DNA of 48,282 bases from Dissophora ornata (Eukaryota; Mortierellomycota; Mortierellomycetes; Mortierellales; Mortierellaceae), in assembly GCA_025201705.1 (NCBI GenBank), contig MU616733.1, positions 1 to 48,282 on the forward strand. Reading direction: 5' to 3'. Positions 43,804-48,282 of the stretch are shown here, piece after piece. Below the pieces are notes generated by a model, which was not told the DNA's origin, searched no databases, and saw only the letters and a program-made list of their open reading frames with translations. The translations under genes were made by a program, and so were the position numbers. Position 1 is the first letter of the stretch, and every line of letters begins with the position of its first letter.

Positions 43804-46800
43804 GCTGTTGTTGTTGTTGCGGTTGTGGTTGCTGTTGTTGCTGCAACTGCAACTGCATCCTCTGCTGATGTTCCTGCTGCAGCATCTTCAACGTCCCTTC
43901 CAACTGCCGGACCTCGCTCTCCGCCTGCCGTCTCTGCCGCTCCCTCTGCTCCATACACGACCTCTCCAACTTGCGCACTCTGTGAAGCTCCCTTTCTAGA
44001 TCCTGCTGTCTCTCGTATACACACCACAACTCCCTCTCCGCCTCTTCCTGCAGTTTCCGTTTCTCTGCAATTCGCTCCTGTGTACGCTCGACTGTCCGTT
44101 GTAGGACCTGATGATCTGCCTCCAGCCGTGTCTGCTCTTCAATGTCCGAGAGCAAGTTCATCTTCAACATCGACAGAGCTAGTCGGGAGTCAGAACTCAG
44201 GCAAACTGCAGACATTGGACCGGAAGTGTAACTAGTACCATTCTCAGCAGCAATTTTGCGAGCAGTAGTAGAGGGATGACCTCCTGAGTGACCGCTGCTC
44301 GCTTGATGTGTCGGCTCCGGATGCCCTGTTGGGCGCGGAACATTCCTGGTCAGCCCTAACGCCTTATCTAAAACCCGATCCGCCACCACATCCCGTTTCG
44401 GTCGCTGCACTCGTTCCTCCAGCCATTGTGTCTCTCTCCTGAAACGCTTCAAATCTGCGTTGGATGCTGCCATCTCTGACAAGAACGCCAGATCTGACCC
44501 TGGCACGAAATGCCAGCTCGGACGATGGTGGAATTGGGGCCTGTGAGCTCGAGTTCGGGAGCGCGAACGAGGTTGAGCTGTATCGTCGGGAACGGTGTGT
44601 CGCACAGTTGGAGGGGAGGTTGAAGATCTTCGCCTCTGCTTCCGTGCTGATACTGATGTCGCATCATGGGGATGCTGTGGCTCAGCATCCTCCGTCGCAG
44701 ATGTAAACGTTGAGCTGGCAGGTGGCGGTCTAGGAGACGACGAAGTGGAGGTCTTGCTAACGTCTGGCACAGTCTGTGGTCCATCGACGTCCATATCGCT
44801 CATTACTTCAGTAGAGTCATGGATCTCTTCAGGCTCAGCTGAATAGCTCATAGGGAATGTGGAAACTGGCTTTTGGTTGGTCTCGTTCTCTTTCTCTGGT
44901 CCCTCTGCATTTGATGGTAAGGCTACGTTTGTAATCTTTGAACCATCCGCCACATCAGCAAGATCTTTTGCGGGCTCGTCAGCTTCGATCTCCCTGGGTT
45001 TTGCCTCCACCAGCGACTCACCATCTGTTGACTCGACCACTTTTAACAACGGATCAATCGACAAACCCTCGCGTGGCGATGAACTCTCCACGGGCTGCGG
45101 CTCCGGCCTCATAGTTGCTTCTGTGGCTACAAGATCCTTCATAGGGTCACACTCGGTCATCGGAGGCGACTCTGGAAGTTCGGCATCCATCGCCAGCTCC
45201 TGCGACAATGTGGTATCCTGTGATGGTTCAGAGGCGACCATCGTCCCCATTGATGAAATGTCAAGCGCTGAGGTCTCCTCATGCGAAATCTCCACTGCTG
45301 CAAGTTCGTCAGCTTCACCCTTATCCAGGCTTATGTCCATGCTGCCATCGCTCACTAACGCATGGACAACTGCAGTTGTTAATGCGTTGTCTGAATCGTT
45401 GCCACCGTTTGACGGCTCAGTCAACTCCAACTGCGTTGCTTCTGCCAAAGGTCGATCCTCACTGCTATCCACATCGGTCTGACCAGCGAGATCCTGTGAG
45501 AAGGTTGTAGAGGAGAGAGTTGAATCCGAAACATCAATGGACACCGCCTCAAACTCTGCTTCGGCGGCTGCATTCTCGTCTGAAACCCTTCTTAGCACGG
45601 CAGGCACATATGTCTCGACCATGTTTACGCCTGGAGAGTTAACCCCACTAGGCAATGCATCATCTGAAGCATTGCAAGACTCCATGAACCTTATTTCTTC
45701 CTCCTCTTCTTCCTCACTCTCCGCTTTATCACCCTGGTCTTCTGCTTGTTGGTCGAGCATCAATGTGTCTTCGCCAAACTGTGTTTCCTGCACCACTTCT
45801 AGGGTAGTTGCTGAAATGGCGGTGGGAATGGTAGTGGTTTGCGCCAAGAGCGGCTGAATAGTTTCCAGAAGCCTCATTGTCAAAATATCTTCAGACCCAG
45901 AAGAACAAACGACATCAGTCGACTGCTGCTGCTGCTGCTCCTGTCCGAACCCCATAACAGATGTCTCTTCGATATTACTATAGCCATGCGACAGCAATGA
46001 GGTGATACTCAGGGACTCGCGCTCTTGTTCCTCCTTTCCATGTTCAGCCTCCGACTCAATCGAAGGCACAACATACACAATCATCTCTGGTTCCATTGAA
46101 CCTGGCGTTGCGGCTGCTGGGTGTTGCTGCTCATGAGGATGCGGATGAATCTTTCCCATGTCCTTGATCACCTCCAACAGTGTCGTCTCTGCCTTGGCTT
46201 CAGATAAGCCACTGTCTTCCACCACCTTTGCCTCATAGAGCAATTCTCCATCACCACTGACACTGCCGTTGAAGTTGCTGTTATCCTCTATCGTGATGAA
46301 AACGGGGTTGGTGGTGATCTCAGTCGCTGCTGCGAGCTGCTCAGCTGAACGGGTCTCATATTCTTTGCCGTCACTACTAATGCTGTTGCTGTTGGGGCCA
46401 ACATCATTACCATTGTCATCGACGCTATTGGTGAGAGTTGACAGCACTGCAGTGACTGGCACGATCAGGGTTTCCGCAAAAGCCAGTCCGTCCACCGCCT
46501 CTTCCGCTTCTACCTCAGCATCAGGTGTGGCCTCCTCAGCCTGTAGGATCTCATCCTCTATCGAGTCCTGGTTCTGGTCACCCTCCACGTTGTTCTCCGC
46601 CGCTGGATTATCCATTTCCGATACGGTGGCCGTGGTCGTTTGCGTGGTCAGGGGTATAATCGCCGAAGCGATTGTGTATTGGTTTCTGCTTGGTGGCGAC
46701 TGCTGTGGTGTGATCAGACTTGCAGTCATCGCTGTTGACGGCGGATGTCCCTCTGATGTCAAAATACCCGCATCCCGCACCTCTCCTCCTTCTCCCATCT

Positions 46801-47996
46801 CGGCTGCCTCTGATGTAACCGTTGTGCCTGCAATCTGTGCTTCAGGTGCAGGTACATCGCCAATTATGGCTGGTGGTGGTGACAGGGGCTGCAGGGGTGG
46901 TGGGGGTGATGGAGGCGCCAAGGATATTGCTGACGACACTGGCAATGATATTGATGGTGGAGATGGTGGCGGTTCTTTGATGGGTAGTAAAGCTGTCGTC
47001 AAAATCAGGGGTATCCGTCTTGATGGATCAATGTCACCGTCACCTGATGCGGTATCCTACGGTGGGATATTTGTGTTCAAAATGTGTGAGAACAAACGCA
47101 AAAGGAAAGATCAATCCCTTTTTTCATGGTCAGCATCCTTTTACCTGGTGTGCATGGACCTTTGTCTGCGCACTGTCTAGCGCAATCCCTCCATGTCCTT
47201 CTTCTCCTAGCACTAGTGCATGGGCCTGCTGCTGTGCTCCGAGGGCCTCAGGACTAGAACCCCTCAGTATATCTTTATCGTCAACGCTCATTGCCATGTC
47301 ATCACCGCCCTTACCATGGCTGTACCCATATCCCTGGCCATAGCTGAGACCGTGGCTGCGGTCCTGAGAAAATTGAGGTGTTCTTGAACCTTCTTCTCTC
47401 GGAGACCTCAAATCTGGCGTCGGAGACTTGAATCTGCTACTGCCGGCACCAGTGCTAGCGCTGCTGGTATTGCTCGTGCTGCTGTTAGCTCGACGGCGAG
47501 GGGGCGACATCGGCGACAACGAGGTGCTATTTTCTGTAAGCCTGAAATTAAAATAGCCGCCGCTATTCCTGCCCATGGAATGGTGTTGATTGTGGTTGTG
47601 GTTGGTTTTGTTGTGGCCTACTGACATGCGCTGACGTAGAGTGATAAATTTGCTGTTTTCGCCACTGTTACTCAGCTCTCGAAGCTTTTTGCCGCCTGCA
47701 CTATTACTAGCACCAAACGACTGCTCTAACGAGTTTACTCTCGACCTCCCATCGCCGCCGTCGCCACCACCACCGCCATTACTACTACCATCGCCGCTAT
47801 TGCCGCCATGGTTATGCTGCTGGTTGTGGTTATTCTGGCGATTAAAGAATTGTTTCCGTGATGGTCCCGCAGCAGTGACAACGCTGCTCATCACTTCTTC
47901 CTGGGGTGGAAGGGCTTTGCGCCGGTGGGGGCTTTGTTGTTGATGATGAGGGGAAACGCTCAGTTCTCTGTTACTATCTGGACTGAACGTTCGTAT
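43685..47996 (-). CDS. Very large acidic protein with coiled coil and C-terminal polyQ (5' partial)
   Basis: Exons 47996-47145 and 47056-43685 join in phase 0 for at least 1407 residues. The first visible exon opens directly after an acceptor (GAATAG), so the start lies further upstream, in or beyond the window edge. The first 280 residues are Ser/Asn/Gly/His-rich (SPMSPPRRRANSS motif). A ~750-residue region rich in Glu, Asp, Ser and Thr follows. Near the end come basic RSRSRTRAHRP and a coiled coil (EEQTRLEADHQVLQRTVERT onward, ~110 residues), then a run of 36 Gln and the end LPQF. I do not recognise the family; it may be a scaffold or a chromatin/transcription cofactor. It lies tail-to-tail with the Cys-rich membrane protein, only ~180 bp apart. 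Confidence 0.6.
43712..43819. repeat. Trinucleotide repeat coding 36 glutamines
   Basis: On the minus strand 36 Gln codons in a row, mostly CAA with four CAG, near the 3' end of the large acidic protein gene. Further Gln codons on both sides are broken by His, Pro and Leu. Confidence 0.92.
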
Positions 47997-48011
47997 CTAT
48001 TCAGGTTTTTG

Positions 48012-48013
<2 letters not shown>

Positions 48014-48052
<39 letters not shown>
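48014..48052. repeat. (AG)n microsatellite
   Basis: About 19 copies of AG on the plus strand, read as CT on the minus strand. It ends 17 nt before the acceptor of the large minus-strand gene and so forms its polypyrimidine tract. Confidence 0.9.
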
Positions 48053-48055
<3 letters not shown>

Positions 48056-48218
48056 AAGCATCTGCTAGCACGACGCGGACCAAGTACAATAAAACAAAAC
48101 CGAAAAGATCTTAAAACGACCATCAGGGAAGGATCATCGTGCTTAGGTCACAAGTGTTTCTGGAAACAAAAGAACAATGAACCAGGCAAAACGCATGCGA
48201 AGTGTCATCTCCCTCCTT

Positions 48219-48256
48219 CCCCCCCCCCAAAAAAAACACAAAAAAACACAAAAAAA
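48219..48256. repeat. C10 run and A-rich ACACAAAAAA repeats
   Basis: A run of ten C is followed by A8 and two copies of ACACAAAAAA-like sequence. It is low-complexity DNA at the window edge. Confidence 0.6.
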
Positions 48257-48282
48257 CGAACACCATGAAGCCTACCCTGGCC

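Noticed and set aside
43639..44235. Plus-strand open frames with poly-Val and poly-Leu
   Set aside because: These read the polyQ repeat in reverse; no start context, splice sites or family signal.
1..48282. tRNA or rRNA genes
   Set aside because: No B-box-like GGTTCGAATCC with a matching cloverleaf and no rRNA-like block was seen by eye; a tRNAscan run would be decisive.

Overview
The window looks like nuclear DNA of a filamentous early-diverging fungus, most likely Mortierellomycota (Mortierella, Linnemannia or Podila type). The genes are fungal (GUP1, an RRG7-like nuclease, PMP3, HAP5/NF-YC, profilin). They carry many short introns (mostly about 60-130 nt, GT-AG, often with a CTAAC/CTAAT branch site), and many proteins have long Gln/Ser-rich low-complexity stretches. 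ARL8 and PAXBP1 are present, which yeasts lack. The assignment is inferred from gene content, not from a marker search. All exon joins below were worked out by hand from splice sites, reading phase and family conservation.

Layout. 1-9171: the 3' part of an ARL8 GTPase gene (+), a 1334-residue PH-FYVE protein (-), and the seven-exon MBOAT protein GUP1 (-). 10198-15775 (+): a mitochondrial RRG7-type nuclease-fold protein, the CCAAT-binding subunit NF-YC, an orphan two-exon gene, and a Gln-rich protein. 16020-25029: eIF2-beta (+), an ETT1/Nro1-like acidic helical-repeat protein (+), profilin (-), and the spliceosome-associated PAXBP1/GCFC protein (+). 26295-27550 (+): a divergent actin-like gene with an in-frame TAG. 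27843-30401 (+): an F-box/LRR-like protein and PMP3. 31469-40643 (-): a 951-residue protein that joins a CDP-glycerol glycerophosphotransferase-like domain to an endonuclease/exonuclease/phosphatase (EEP) domain, a 7TM receptor with a very long tail, and a THUMPD3-type tRNA methyltransferase. 41763-47996: a single-pass membrane protein with a Cys-rich ectodomain and Gln-rich tail (+), tail-to-tail with a very large acidic polyQ protein (-) whose 5' end leaves the window.

The neighbourhood is a mix of housekeeping genes: translation (eIF2-beta, ETT1-like), RNA processing (PAXBP1, THUMP methyltransferase), membrane and lysosome/endosome biology (ARL8, FYVE protein, GUP1, PMP3, 7TM receptor) and cytoskeleton (profilin, actin-like). 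I see no operon, CRISPR array, tRNA gene or intact transposon.

The most unusual items are the glycerophosphotransferase-EEP fusion, the actin-like gene with a nonsense codon plus substitutions at two nucleotide-site residues, two genes whose last intron ends exactly at the stop codon, and a perfect 35-bp inverted repeat downstream of PMP3.
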